From contig CAJTMW010000008.1 in assembly GCA_910577275.1 (NCBI GenBank), forward strand, positions 658-64,657: a stretch of DNA of 64,000 nt, in the 5' to 3' direction. The notes under the pieces are model-generated. The model saw nothing but the letters and a program-made list of their open reading frames with translations, did no database searches and had not been told where the DNA came from. Every line of letters starts with the position of its first letter. Positions within the stretch are counted from its first letter, which is position 1. Shown here one piece after another: positions 23,540-32,034 of the stretch. Made by a program: the position numbers and the translations under genes. The DNA is from an uncultured Lachnospiraceae bacterium. GTDB taxonomy: Bacteria > Bacillota > Clostridia > Lachnospirales > Lachnospiraceae.

Positions 23540-24813
23540 TAATTTTGTTTTCCGTTTTTCAGGGCATCCTGCTCACGTCTGAGCTTTTCCAGTTCTTTTA
23601 CCAGCATTTCTTTTTCTCTTTTTAGTTCTTCGTTTTCACGCTGCATTACATCCTTTTCCATGTGTATCTTTTGGTTTTCCTGTTGCATTACGTCATTTTC
23701 GAGCCGCATTTTTTGGTTTTCCTGTTGCATTACGTCGTTTTCGAACCGCATTTTTTGGTTTTCCTGTTGCATTACATCGTTTTCGAACCGCATTTTTTGG
23801 TTTTCCTGTTGCATTACATCGTTTTCGAGCCGCATTTTTTTGTTTTCCTGTTGCATTACGTCGTTTTTGAGCCGCATCTTTTCATTCTCCAGCTGCATCG
23901 CTTCGCTCTTTATCCGCAGCTCCTCGCTCTCCTTCTGCATCTCGTCAAACATAAGCTTCTCCGTGTTCCGGTCAAGCAGATACAATTCCTTTGAAAACAG
24001 TCCCATCACTTTCTCCATATTCCGACAGATTTCGTAGCCTTCCTCATAGATTTCCTTAAACTCCGGGTACGCCTCTATCAGCTCCATGACAGTCTCCGGG
24101 TCGTCGCTGGAAAACAGGGTCAGCCATGCGTCCCTTTTGCTTCTTATGTTTCTATTTTGCCGGTTTTTCGTAAATATGTCAAGGGGGATAAAAAGATATT
24201 TCTGTAAAAGCTCCAGCTCAAGTCCGGTGTCCGATTTCTGCCTGAAAAAATGATACCAGATATCAGGGTAGGCGTGGAACGCCGCGGGGCTCTTTTCAAA
24301 AAGTACAATGGTATACACGCTTTTCACATCCCGGTAACTGAAATTCTCCTTTCGCCCCCTTACCCGCTTATACTGGCGCAGCAGCAGGTCCGCCGAGTAG
24401 CAGGCGCCCCTCTGGCCGGGGAAAAGATACCCTATTCGCTGCATTTCCACATTGGCAATGCTCCCGTCAGCAAGCGCCACCACGATATCCATCCCCAGAA
24501 GGACGCTTTCGTCGGCAAGCCGTGCAGAGTCCGAGGGAATCGCTGCGACCACCTTAAGCTCCTGACCCAGAAGGCAGGAGAGGAAATCGCTGAGCCGCTC
24601 CGGAACGTATTCCGGGTTCATGACCTCCTTGAAAAATCCGTCGTACAAGAGTTTTAATCCTTTTACCCCGGTGCAGATATCCAGGAATTCCTCCTGCTGT
24701 TGTTTCGTCCAGTCCCTGAATTGCCTGTGGAGAGTCCGGCTCTTTCTGATTTCTGCCAGTACTTCATCCCTTTCCCTGATGAGAGGGAAATAATCCTTTA
24801 GTTTTGCTGTCAT
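23539..24813 (-). CDS. Rpn-family PD-(D/E)XK nuclease/transposase-like protein with repeat coiled coil
   Basis: 424 residues from the ATG at 24813 (GGAGG upstream); a 30-residue longer frame lacks such a site. The N-terminal 260 residues are the Rpn/PDDEXK-2 (YhgA-like) domain. Nuclease residues are visible in LLGMDIVVALADGSIANVEM followed by Q. FKEIYEEGYEICRNMEKVMG is typical of the Lachnospiraceae branch. The C-terminal 130 residues are a coiled coil made of about seven 14-residue units such as MQQENQKMRLENDV. Rpn proteins promote recombination in E. coli. The role here is unknown. Confidence 0.82.
   Translation of the reverse strand: MTAKLKDYFPLIRERDEVLAEIRKSRTLHRQFRDWTKQQQEEFLDICTGVKGLKLLYDGFFKEVMNPEYVPERLSDFLSCLLGQELKVVAAIPSDSARLADESVLLGMDIVVALADGSIANVEMQRIGYLFPGQRGACYSADLLLRQYKRVRGRKENFSYRDVKSVYTIVLFEKSPAAFHAYPDIWYHFFRQKSDTGLELELLQKYLFIPLDIFTKNRQNRNIRSKRDAWLTLFSSDDPETVMELIEAYPEFKEIYEEGYEICRNMEKVMGLFSKELYLLDRNTEKLMFDEMQKESEELRIKSEAMQLENEKMRLKNDVMQQENKKMRLENDVMQQENQKMRFENDVMQQENQKMRFENDVMQQENQKMRLENDVMQQENQKIHMEKDVMQRENEELKREKEMLVKELEKLRREQDALKNGKQN
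23652..23905 (-). repeat. 42-bp coding tandem repeats in the Rpn gene
   Basis: About six to seven units of 42 bp encode 14-residue coiled-coil repeats (two heptads each). The central units are almost identical in DNA, so copy number probably changes by slippage or recombination while the frame is kept. Confidence 0.88.
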
Positions 24814-25135
24814 AAAAATCCTCCGTTTAGGTACCGCTTTGGCGTACACATGGCCTGAGTCAATTTCAGACTGTATTCCATGCCGTAAAACTGACTTATG
24901 CACTATACAGGCTTTCGCGGTGTTTGCAGTTACAGTGTTTTCTCATCTTCATTCATCCCATAAAAGCAATTGGATAAACCGGCAGAAAATGCCGAATGTG
25001 CGAAATGCACACGATAAAGAATAGAAAGATATTTTGAATTACTGATAAATTAACGCTTTTTTTAGGCGGTGTCAAGTGTTTAAGCAAATTTAATATAAAA
25101 CAGCAAAAAAACAGCAAAAAAATCCGGGAAAACGC

Positions 25136-25169
25136 TTGACTGTGCCCTGAGGGGGCGGGTTACTATAAT
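25136..25169 (+). promoter_or_regulatory. MerR-type promoter before the merR gene
   Basis: TTGACT at 25136 with TACTAT at 25161 (19-bp spacer), or TATAAT at 25164, and a GCCC-TGAG-GGGC dyad in the spacer. A 19-bp spacer with a central dyad is typical of MerR-activated promoters. The remainder of the 429-bp gap from 24814 shows no gene; it contains the Rpn promoter region on the other strand. Confidence 0.5.
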
Positions 25170-25242
25170 ATCAGCGTCAGGCAGAGTATTGACTGCCGGT
25201 ATTGCCGGAGGCGCGGAGTGAAAAGAACAGGGGGTGAAATCC

Positions 25243-26124
25243 ATGCTGATAAACGAGGTGTGCAAAAAATGTTCCCTTACCAAAAAGGCAGTTGAATACT
25301 ACAGGCAGCAGGGGCTGATAGCTCCGGCGGTCCGGGAAAACGGATATCGGGACTTCTCGGAAAGGGACGTGATGGCGTTACGGAAGATTTCGGTTTTAAG
25401 GGGGCTGGGGTTATCTGTTGGAGAGATTCGCAGTATTTTGTCGGAGACGGGGACAGGGAAGGAGGCTCTGGCGGGGGTTTCGTTCAGAAAGGCAATGGAG
25501 GCAACGGTTTTGCAGGAAAAGCAAAAGCTGATTTCAGAGCTGGCGGAGAAAGGTAACTGGGAGGAAACGGAGGAAAAGCTGAGTCAGCTGCAGAAAAAGG
25601 AGGCTGTATCGGAGAGAATTTTAAACGCCTTTCCGGGAAACTACGGCAGATATATCTGTCTGCATTTTGCCGCTTATCTGGACGAACCCGTTGCGACGAA
25701 GGAGCAGCAGGAGGCTTATGAAACGGTTATTTCCTTTCTGGACGGCGCGGATTTCCGGCTTCCCGATAATCTGCAGAAATGTCTGGACGAGGCCGTGGCC
25801 CATTTTGATGAAGAATTTGTCGGGAAGATGGCGGAGGGAATGGACGCTGTGATTTCCGATACGGAAAAATACATTGCCGAAAATCAGGAATTCATTGAAA
25901 GCTGGATGGCGTATAAGCAGTCGGAAGAATACAGAAATTCGCCGGCGTTTCTTTTGGAGGAAGCCCTTAAGCAGTTTCAAAGCGCAAGCGGCTACAATGA
26001 GGTTTTTATCCCGGCAATGTGCCGCTTAAGCAATTCCTACCGGGAATATTATGAAGCCATGCAAAGAGCAAATGAAAAATTTTTACAGAAGTATCCCTCC
26101 TATATTCCCACGCATTCAAAATGA
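25243..26124 (+). CDS. MerR-family transcriptional regulator
   Basis: 293 residues; ATG at 25243 chosen with GGGGGTG upstream instead of the GTG nine bases earlier. The winged HTH is INEVCKKCSLTKKAVEYYRQ then QGLIAPAVRENGYRDFSE, and RKISVLRGLGLSVGEIRSIL continues the DNA-binding domain. The remaining 220 residues are a helical domain without a recognised ligand fold, longer than in simple metal sensors. No target gene is adjacent on the same strand, so self-regulation through the upstream 19-bp-spacer promoter is the only visible link. Confidence 0.85.
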   Translation: MLINEVCKKCSLTKKAVEYYRQQGLIAPAVRENGYRDFSERDVMALRKISVLRGLGLSVGEIRSILSETGTGKEALAGVSFRKAMEATVLQEKQKLISELAEKGNWEETEEKLSQLQKKEAVSERILNAFPGNYGRYICLHFAAYLDEPVATKEQQEAYETVISFLDGADFRLPDNLQKCLDEAVAHFDEEFVGKMAEGMDAVISDTEKYIAENQEFIESWMAYKQSEEYRNSPAFLLEEALKQFQSASGYNEVFIPAMCRLSNSYREYYEAMQRANEKFLQKYPSYIPTHSK

Positions 26125-26165
26125 CGGATTTCCCGGCAGAACACGGCGCATGCCGTTACTGACTC

Positions 26166-26342
26166 CTAATTTTTTCCATTTTTGGTCAGTCCGTGATAAA
26201 TTAACATAGCGGAAACTGCCGATACGGTACCTGCTACTGTTGGATTTAAGTCAATGCCATTCATATTGCAGACAATACCGACTATTAAATTTGCAATCAA
26301 TACGGCTGCCATTACGACAGCCCCTTTCAAAAGATTTTTCAT
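26166..26342 (-). CDS. small two-helix membrane protein
   Basis: 58 residues from the ATG at 26342, which has GGAGGAGAT upstream. It has two hydrophobic segments (LLKGAVVMAAVLIANLIVGI and VAGTVSAVSAMLIYHGL) and a short polar tail. It does not resemble AgrD or another known peptide family, but it is divergent from the AgrC/AgrA-like pair, so a link to that signalling system is possible. The family is not recognised. Confidence 0.6.
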   Translation of the reverse strand: MKNLLKGAVVMAAVLIANLIVGIVCNMNGIDLNPTVAGTVSAVSAMLIYHGLTKNGKN

Positions 26343-26363
26343 AACTTCCAATCTCCTCCCTTT

Positions 26364-26404
26364 CAAACGCTGTCGCGCTCCGCGAGCCAGCTTATTGTAA
26401 CAAA
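26364..26404 (-). repeat. dispersed hairpin repeat, inverted copy
   Basis: Read on the reverse strand it matches the 12231-12270 unit along its length: TTGTTACAATAAGCTG, then the GC-rich mini-hairpin CTGGCTCGC-GGA-GCGCGACAG, then CGTTTG. It would be in the leader of the small membrane protein. Confidence 0.7.
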
Positions 26405-26482
26405 TATGTCTTTATCTGCAAAACAGTATAACAGAGAAAACAGCGGTTTTCTTAAAACAGTCGCAAAACGCTTCTTTTTGCA

Positions 26483-26572
26483 AATAAGTGCGTTTCTATT
26501 TCTGCAAAGCGCGCACTTATTCGTCATTTTCGCACAGCGGCGCTTGATACAGCAAATTGCATAAAGTATAAT
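26483..26572 (+). promoter_or_regulatory. promoter of the two-component pair with upstream inverted repeat
   Basis: TTGATA at 26544 and TATAAT at 26567 with a 17-bp spacer. Upstream, a 10-bp inverted repeat AATAAGTGCG (26483-26492) / CGCACTTATT (26512-26521) could bind a regulator. Confidence 0.55.
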
Positions 26573-26608
26573 CAGGGAAGTGAAACTTGAAAGAAAGAAG
26601 AGATTGAA

Positions 26609-27904
26609 ATGCTGTTGTCTTTTTTCCAGCTTGCTGTTGCCATCCGTAATGTATGGCCCGGGCGTATGAGCCTGAAAGCGTTTGCTGCGCTTTATGTGCT
26701 GCTGCTGGCGGCCGGAATGCCGGTAACGCTCCTGTCCTTAATACCATACGGTCTGTTCGGCATTCTGGCGGCGGTCTGTGTTTACGGACTGGCTGTCTGC
26801 CGGGATACCGCGCCGCAGAATGTCTGCATGGGCATGGTTGGATTTGTGCTTACCATTGTGACAGATAATATTCTGACCGGTCTTCTGCATACATTGATTC
26901 CCCCGTCTTTCATTAATCGGCAGTATGTTTCTTTTGCCGTGAGGCTGATTGACATCCTGCTGTTTTATTTTATTACGCTGTTTTGCGGCAGACTGCTTAA
27001 AAAATTATTATTGTCAGGCAAAGGCGTTTTGCGCCTTCATCAGACGTGGTATCTGATTGACGCCGTATTACTGCTCCTTATAACCATTTTTTTATTTGAC
27101 GATATCATTCCGGGACAAAACGGCTCTCTCGGCAAAATGATATATAATAACGTCCTGCATATTTCAGGATATCTGCTCGTTATGCTTTTTCTGCTTCTGG
27201 CCATGCGCCTTATGTGGCTGGAGCAGGTGCAGGAGCAGGCCAAACAGAAAGCCCTGCAGGATTTACAGGACTACGCACAGAATCTGGAAGCCATGTATAA
27301 CGGTCTGCGCTCTTTTAAGCACGATTATGTGAACATTCTGCTCTCACTGTCCGGCTATATTGAAAACGGCGATATGGATGAACTAAAGAAATTTTTTGAA
27401 AGCAAAATTTTCCCTACGAAGAATCTGATTGACCAGGGGGATTACAAGCTGAATCAGTTAGGCAACATCGGTGTGCTGGAAATCAAAAGCCTGCTCTCCG
27501 CAAAAATGATTTACGCCCACGAGTCCGGGATTGAGGTCACGATTGACATTCCCGATAAGGTGGACGGTTTTCTGATGGACACCGTAGACCTTGCCAGAAT
27601 ACTGGGAATCTTTCTGGACAATGCGATTGAAGCCGCGCTGGAGACCAGTCAGCCGCAGATAGGCTTAAATATCATTCAGAATGAGGAAGGCGTGTCGGTC
27701 ATCATAAGCAACTGCTTTCAGGATAACGGAGTGGCGCTGCACAGGTTAAAGCAAAAGGGGTTCAGCACAAAGACCGGACATCAGGGAATCGGGCTTTCCA
27801 ATGTTCAGAAAATCATCGGTTCTTATGACAATGTTCTGCTGGAAACAACAATAAGGCGCGGACGCTTCACGCAGCACATGGAGCTGTCTGCCGGAAAGGG
27901 GTGA
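26609..27904 (+). CDS. AgrC-like sensor histidine kinase (GHKL, HPK10)
   Basis: 431 residues. Six to seven membrane helices fill residues 1-205. A helical linker (EQVQEQAKQKALQDLQDYAQ) leads to the phosphoacceptor box LRSFKHDYVNILLSLSGYIE. The GHKL ATPase domain then shows the N box ILGIFLDNAIEAAL and the G box TGHQGIGLSNV. This is the HPK10/AgrC/ComD-like group that senses peptides. It is followed after 6 bp by a LytTR regulator. No agrB/agrD genes are in view, so the signal is unknown. Confidence 0.92.
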   Translation: MLLSFFQLAVAIRNVWPGRMSLKAFAALYVLLLAAGMPVTLLSLIPYGLFGILAAVCVYGLAVCRDTAPQNVCMGMVGFVLTIVTDNILTGLLHTLIPPSFINRQYVSFAVRLIDILLFYFITLFCGRLLKKLLLSGKGVLRLHQTWYLIDAVLLLLITIFLFDDIIPGQNGSLGKMIYNNVLHISGYLLVMLFLLLAMRLMWLEQVQEQAKQKALQDLQDYAQNLEAMYNGLRSFKHDYVNILLSLSGYIENGDMDELKKFFESKIFPTKNLIDQGDYKLNQLGNIGVLEIKSLLSAKMIYAHESGIEVTIDIPDKVDGFLMDTVDLARILGIFLDNAIEAALETSQPQIGLNIIQNEEGVSVIISNCFQDNGVALHRLKQKGFSTKTGHQGIGLSNVQKIIGSYDNVLLETTIRRGRFTQHMELSAGKG

Positions 27905-27910
27905 TATCAT

Positions 27911-28630
27911 ATGCTGGACATCTTTGTGTGCGAAGATGACGCCGCGCAGCGGCGGGCGATTGTGCAAATTATTCGGAATACTGTACTGATAGAGGAGCTG
28001 GATATGCAGCTTATCCTGGAGGCGGGGGACCCGTATGTACTGCTGGAAAAGGTCAGAACCGGTACAAACACAGGAATTTATTTCCTTGATATCGACCTGG
28101 GCAGCGATATGAACGGAATGAAGCTGGCGCAGGAAATCAGATTGTCCGACCCCCGCGGCTTCATCATATTCATAACCGCGCATTCCGAAATGAGCTACAT
28201 GACCTTTCAGTATCGGGTGGAGGCAATGGACTTTGTTTTAAAGGACAATCCTGCCGAAGCGAAGGTGAAAATCAGGGAATGTCTGTTAAATGCAATGGAA
28301 CGCCATACGCTCCATATGGGCAGGACACATAAGGCCTGTACTGTCCGGTTCGGCAGACGGAAAATCAGCGTGGATTATAATGACATTTTCTTTTTTGAGA
28401 CCTCCGGCAATATCCATAAGGTCATTCTCCACGGAAAAGACCGCCAGATTGAATTTTCCGGCACGATAAAAGAGCTGGCGGACACATTGGACGATAACTT
28501 TGTGCGCTGCCACCGGTCGTTTCTGGTAAATAAAAATAACATAAAAGAGGTGGACGTCAAAAACAGGATGATTCATTTTACCAACGGAGAAACCTGCCTG
28601 ATGTCCACGCGCATGATGAAAGGGCTCTGA
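27911..28630 (+). CDS. AgrA-like LytTR response regulator
   Basis: 239 residues. The receiver domain (1-125) has the acidic pair in VCEDDAAQ and the phosphorylation site in IYFLDIDLGSDMNGM. The C-terminal LytTR DNA-binding domain (about 140-239) shows DIFFFETSGNIHKVILHG and FVRCHRSFLVNKNNIKEVD. It overlaps functionally with the kinase immediately upstream. Targets are probably direct-repeat LytTR sites; none was recognised with confidence here. Confidence 0.93.
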   Translation: MLDIFVCEDDAAQRRAIVQIIRNTVLIEELDMQLILEAGDPYVLLEKVRTGTNTGIYFLDIDLGSDMNGMKLAQEIRLSDPRGFIIFITAHSEMSYMTFQYRVEAMDFVLKDNPAEAKVKIRECLLNAMERHTLHMGRTHKACTVRFGRRKISVDYNDIFFFETSGNIHKVILHGKDRQIEFSGTIKELADTLDDNFVRCHRSFLVNKNNIKEVDVKNRMIHFTNGETCLMSTRMMKGL

Positions 28631-28691
28631 AATGTGATTTCTTTTTTAACTTATAAGAGAACAACTCCGTCGTTTCTGCGTCCGTCTCCGT

Positions 28692-29417
28692 TCATTTTTC
28701 GGCTTTAATAATCATTGTGCTTTTATTTTCATAAAGTATATGCACATTTCTGAAACCTGCATTTCTCATCAACTGTATTTGATGCTCAGGCGTTAAAGGA
28801 ATATCAATATGAACAAAGACGTCGTCAGGTATGTTGTTTTCCTTACGTTTAAATTCATACTGCTCAAGGCAGAGCTTTTCCTCATCCAGACAACAGGCGA
28901 CATAATCACATTCGATATAGTAACCTCCGCGTTTAATTGTCTGAAAAAGCTTCTCATATATTTTTTGCTTTTTACCATATTTAAAATGATGTAATGTTTC
29001 AAATGAAAGAGCGGCGTCATATTTCTCCGCTTCTAATGGATATTCAAAATAATCTGCCATAATTAAATCAATATCCTTATCCGCATATTTAACCCGGAGT
29101 TTTTCCAACATATCTTTGGATAAATCAATACCCGTAATCTTCACATCAGGAAACCTTTGATAGATTGATGCAAGCTCCAGCCCGGTACCGCAGCCAATAT
29201 CAAGTAAAGTATTTAAAGGGGTATCAAAGTAATCCGCTATATGAGCATATTCCTCCGGCCAATTACCAAGATGTACATTATCATAATTATCAATCCGGTT
29301 GGAAAAGAAATCTGCCATTTCTTCAATGGGCTTATCCCTCTCCTGGGCTAACCATTCCCTGAGGTCAATCATATATTTTTTGAGCTCTTCCGGTGTTCTT
29401 TTTTTATTTTCCAACAT
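28692..29417 (-). CDS. Class I SAM-dependent methyltransferase
   Basis: 241 residues. Motif I is LLDIGCGTGLELASIYQRFP; the acidic end of strand 2 is ITGIDLSKDMLEKL; motif IV is DAALSFETLHHFKYGKKQ. The N-terminal 60 residues are helical and variable. The gene is the second of a pair with the TetR regulator 25 bp upstream, so it is probably induced by a ligand of that regulator. Whether it modifies a small molecule or a drug is not visible. Confidence 0.87.
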   Translation of the reverse strand: MLENKKRTPEELKKYMIDLREWLAQERDKPIEEMADFFSNRIDNYDNVHLGNWPEEYAHIADYFDTPLNTLLDIGCGTGLELASIYQRFPDVKITGIDLSKDMLEKLRVKYADKDIDLIMADYFEYPLEAEKYDAALSFETLHHFKYGKKQKIYEKLFQTIKRGGYYIECDYVACCLDEEKLCLEQYEFKRKENNIPDDVFVHIDIPLTPEHQIQLMRNAGFRNVHILYENKSTMIIKAEK

Positions 29418-29442
29418 GTGAAACTATCCTTTCTTTCATTTT

Positions 29443-30000
29443 TTATACTGTTTCCAACGAAAAACGTTTAAAAGCATTTTTCAATAAATTTTTTACCGTA
29501 TCCAATGGGATTTCGATATCATTCGATACAATTTGCGTAGCTATACCATGAGAATACAGCCAAAAATTGATAAACAGCATTTCTGCTTTTTCCGTTGACA
29601 AGCCTGTCAGTTCTCTTGCGTTTTCTATGGAAGCTCTGTTCCACTCTGCATGGATAATATCCTGTAAGGAAGAACCGGCCATGGTCATATTCATAAATAA
29701 GCTGTTGAAAATCATTTTTTCACTACGCGCAAATTCGATATATGAAATGCCCTGACTTAACAGCCGGTTTTCATCAGTCATATTCTTTTCCATAAATTCA
29801 CTGTAATAATTATCAAGTTCCTTTTTAATATCCTTTTTCAGTTCCTCCATATTTTTGTAAACGCGAAAAAGAGGCTTTGTAGAGCAGTTAAGAGCTTTCG
29901 CCAGACTGCGGGCATTTACGCTGCTTATTCCGTTCTCTCTGATTAACCGAATCCCGGCGTCAATAATGTCCTGTTTCGTAATAATTGGTATTGGCGGCAT
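29443..30000 (-). CDS. TetR-family transcriptional regulator
   Basis: 185 residues from the ATG at 30000, preceded by GGAGGG; a longer frame to 30057 runs through the promoter. The HTH is ITKQDIIDAGIRLIRENGIS followed by SVNARSLAKALNCSTKPLFRVYKN; the C-terminal helices (SEKMIFNSLFMNMTMAG) match the TetR_C_33/WHG-like group. It is upstream of and co-oriented with the methyltransferase and probably represses both genes. Confidence 0.85.
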   Translation of the reverse strand: MPPIPIITKQDIIDAGIRLIRENGISSVNARSLAKALNCSTKPLFRVYKNMEELKKDIKKELDNYYSEFMEKNMTDENRLLSQGISYIEFARSEKMIFNSLFMNMTMAGSSLQDIIHAEWNRASIENARELTGLSTEKAEMLFINFWLYSHGIATQIVSNDIEIPLDTVKNLLKNAFKRFSLETV

Positions 30001-30020
30001 TTTTATTCCCTCCATATGGA

Positions 30021-30053
30021 AACATAAGTTGCGCAACATCTGTTGCCATTGTA
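30021..30053 (-). promoter_or_regulatory. tetR-methyltransferase promoter and operator
   Basis: On the reverse strand TACAAT (30048-30053) is a likely -10. Just downstream lies the palindrome GTTGCGCAAC at 30028-30037 within an imperfect longer dyad, a typical autoregulatory TetR site. Confidence 0.5.
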
Positions 30054-30126
30054 GCATAGCGATGTTTTCCTGTCAACAGGCCGGCAAACCCGTTCGGTTT
30101 TGTCTGCGCACAAAATGCAAAGGGTG

Positions 30127-30560
30127 TTGACAAATCGGCAGAAATTTTCTACAATCATGGTACGATGTCGGAAACAAAATCTGCAGATAAGCTCCCGGTT
30201 TTGAAACCGGCATAGGTAAAATGATTTTCCGCAAGGAAAAAGACGTGGCGAAGAAAAGGATTAGTACGCACAGGAAGCCGTCAGAGAGGAAATCCCTTTT
30301 GCAAAAAGCAGGCAGCCGGGAACATGCCCCGGAGCATAAAGGCCGCATGGAAAAGCAAAAGGCGCTGAAAGATTTCCGGGTGACAATGTTCGGAACCTGC
30401 CTTGGAGCCCTGTATGAAAATACAGCGTAGCACCGGCGATAACGGTAAGAAAAGAGAATGTGAAAACATTAATCAGGGTGGTACCGCCGGATTCCGGTCC
30501 CTTACAGGGTGGATAGGTGTGCCGCCCTTTGTGTTGTAGTTATGGTAAAACTAAAAATGG
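30127..30560 (+). promoter_or_regulatory. T-box leader of proS with its promoter
   Basis: The promoter is TTGACA (30127-30132), 17 bp, TACAAT (30150-30155). The leader of about 400 nt carries the T-box core AGGGTGGTACCGCC at 30475-30488. The downstream GTGCCGCCCTTT can pair with it as the terminator stem. It precedes prolyl-tRNA synthetase, so it should sense uncharged tRNA-Pro. I did not fix the specifier codon. A 69-codon frame inside the leader is not considered a gene. Confidence 0.88.
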
Positions 30561-30569
30561 AGGATTGAA

Positions 30570-32000
30570 ATGGCAGAGAAAAAGTTAGTGGAAGCAATCA
30601 CATCCATGAGCGAGGATTTCGCCCAGTGGTATACGGATGTGGTCAAAAAAGCGGAACTCATCGATTATTCCAATGTAAAAGGCTGTATGGTAATCAAGCC
30701 CGCCGGTTATGCTATCTGGGAAAATATCCAGAAGCGGATGGACGAGCGGTTCAAAGCTACAGGGGTGGAGAACGTATACATGCCCATGTTTATTCCCGAG
30801 AGCCTTTTACAGAAGGAGAAGGACCATGTGGAAGGCTTTGCGCCCGAAGTGGCATGGGTGACTCACGGAGGTTTGAATCCCCTTCAGGAGAGAATGTGCG
30901 TGCGTCCCACGTCGGAAACCCTGTTTTGTGATTTCTATAAGGGAGACATCCACTCCTACAGAGATTTGCCCAGGGTATATAACCAGTGGTGCAGCGTTGT
31001 GCGCTGGGAAAAGGAGACCCGTCCTTTCCTGCGTTCAAGGGAATTTCTGTGGCAGGAGGGCCACACAGCCCATGCAACGGCCGAGGAGGCGCAGGAGCGC
31101 ACAGAGCAGATGCTGAACGTTTATGCGGATTTCTGTGAGGAAGTGCTGGCCATTCCCGTGGTAAAGGGACGCAAGACGGAAAAGGAAAAATTTGCGGGGG
31201 CTGAGGCCACCTACACCATAGAGGCGCTGATGCATGACGGCAAAGCGCTCCAGTCGGGAACCAGCCATAATTTTGGAGACGGATTTGCCAGAGCCTTCGG
31301 CATTCAGTTTACGGATAAGGACAATCAGCTGAAATATGTCCATCAGACCTCCTGGGGAGTTTCCACCAGAATTATCGGAGCGATTATCATGGTTCACGGC
31401 GACGACTCGGGACTGGTGCTGCCTCCTGAAATTGCGCCCACACAGGTGATGATTATCCCTATCCAGCAGAAAAAGGAAGGCGTTCTCGACAAGGCTTATG
31501 AGCTGCGGGATAAGCTGGGAGCTTTTCGCGTGAAGGTGGACGACAGCGACAAGAGCCCCGGATGGAAATTCTCCGAGCAGGAGATGAGGGGGATTCCCAT
31601 GCGTGTGGAAATCGGCCCCAAGGATATCGAGGCCGGCAAATGCGTAATCTGCCGCCGTGACACAAGGGAAAAGACAGAGGTTGCGCTGGATAAGCTGGAA
31701 GAAACCGTGGGAGAGCTGCTGAAAACGATTCAGTCCGACATGCTTGCGCGGGCGAGAAAGCATCTGGAGGAGCACACATACGCAGCGGCAAACAGAGAGG
31801 AATTTGAAAAGATTTTTGCGGAAAAATCCGGTTTTGTAAAGGCGATGTGGTGCGGAGAGCGGGAATGCGAGGAAGCCATCAAGGAAAACATGGCAGTCAC
31901 CAGCCGTTGTATGCCCTTTGAGCAGGAGTGCCTGTCCGACACCTGCGTTTACTGCGGCAAACCTGCAAAGAAAATGGTTTACTGGGGCAGAGCATATTAA
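30570..32000 (+). CDS. proS: Prolyl-tRNA synthetase, archaeal/eukaryote-type (ProS type 3)
   Basis: 476 residues, the short class IIa form without the bacterial editing insertion domain. Class II motifs are visible: MVIKPAGYAIWENIQK and MPMFIPESLLQKE (motif 1 region), CVRPTSETLFCDFYK, RWEKETRPFLRSREFLWQEG (motif 2, interrupted at 20 residues here) and GAIIMVHGDDSGLVLPP (motif 3). The C-terminal zinc-binding domain has its cysteines at CVICRRDT, WCGERECEE and DTCVYCGK and ends in the typical Tyr (GRAY). Charges tRNA-Pro in the cytoplasm; controlled by the T-box upstream. Confidence 0.97.
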   Translation: MAEKKLVEAITSMSEDFAQWYTDVVKKAELIDYSNVKGCMVIKPAGYAIWENIQKRMDERFKATGVENVYMPMFIPESLLQKEKDHVEGFAPEVAWVTHGGLNPLQERMCVRPTSETLFCDFYKGDIHSYRDLPRVYNQWCSVVRWEKETRPFLRSREFLWQEGHTAHATAEEAQERTEQMLNVYADFCEEVLAIPVVKGRKTEKEKFAGAEATYTIEALMHDGKALQSGTSHNFGDGFARAFGIQFTDKDNQLKYVHQTSWGVSTRIIGAIIMVHGDDSGLVLPPEIAPTQVMIIPIQQKKEGVLDKAYELRDKLGAFRVKVDDSDKSPGWKFSEQEMRGIPMRVEIGPKDIEAGKCVICRRDTREKTEVALDKLEETVGELLKTIQSDMLARARKHLEEHTYAAANREEFEKIFAEKSGFVKAMWCGERECEEAIKENMAVTSRCMPFEQECLSDTCVYCGKPAKKMVYWGRAY

Positions 32001-32034
32001 TTAAAGAGGAATTAAAATCATCGGAACTGAGAAT

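Noticed and set aside
23660..24037. Hydrophobic repeat frames antisense to the Rpn gene
   Set aside because: They are antisense translations of the 42-bp coiled-coil repeats.
30221..30430. 69-codon basic frame before proS
   Set aside because: It lies inside the T-box leader, has no good ribosome binding site and looks like translated RNA structure.
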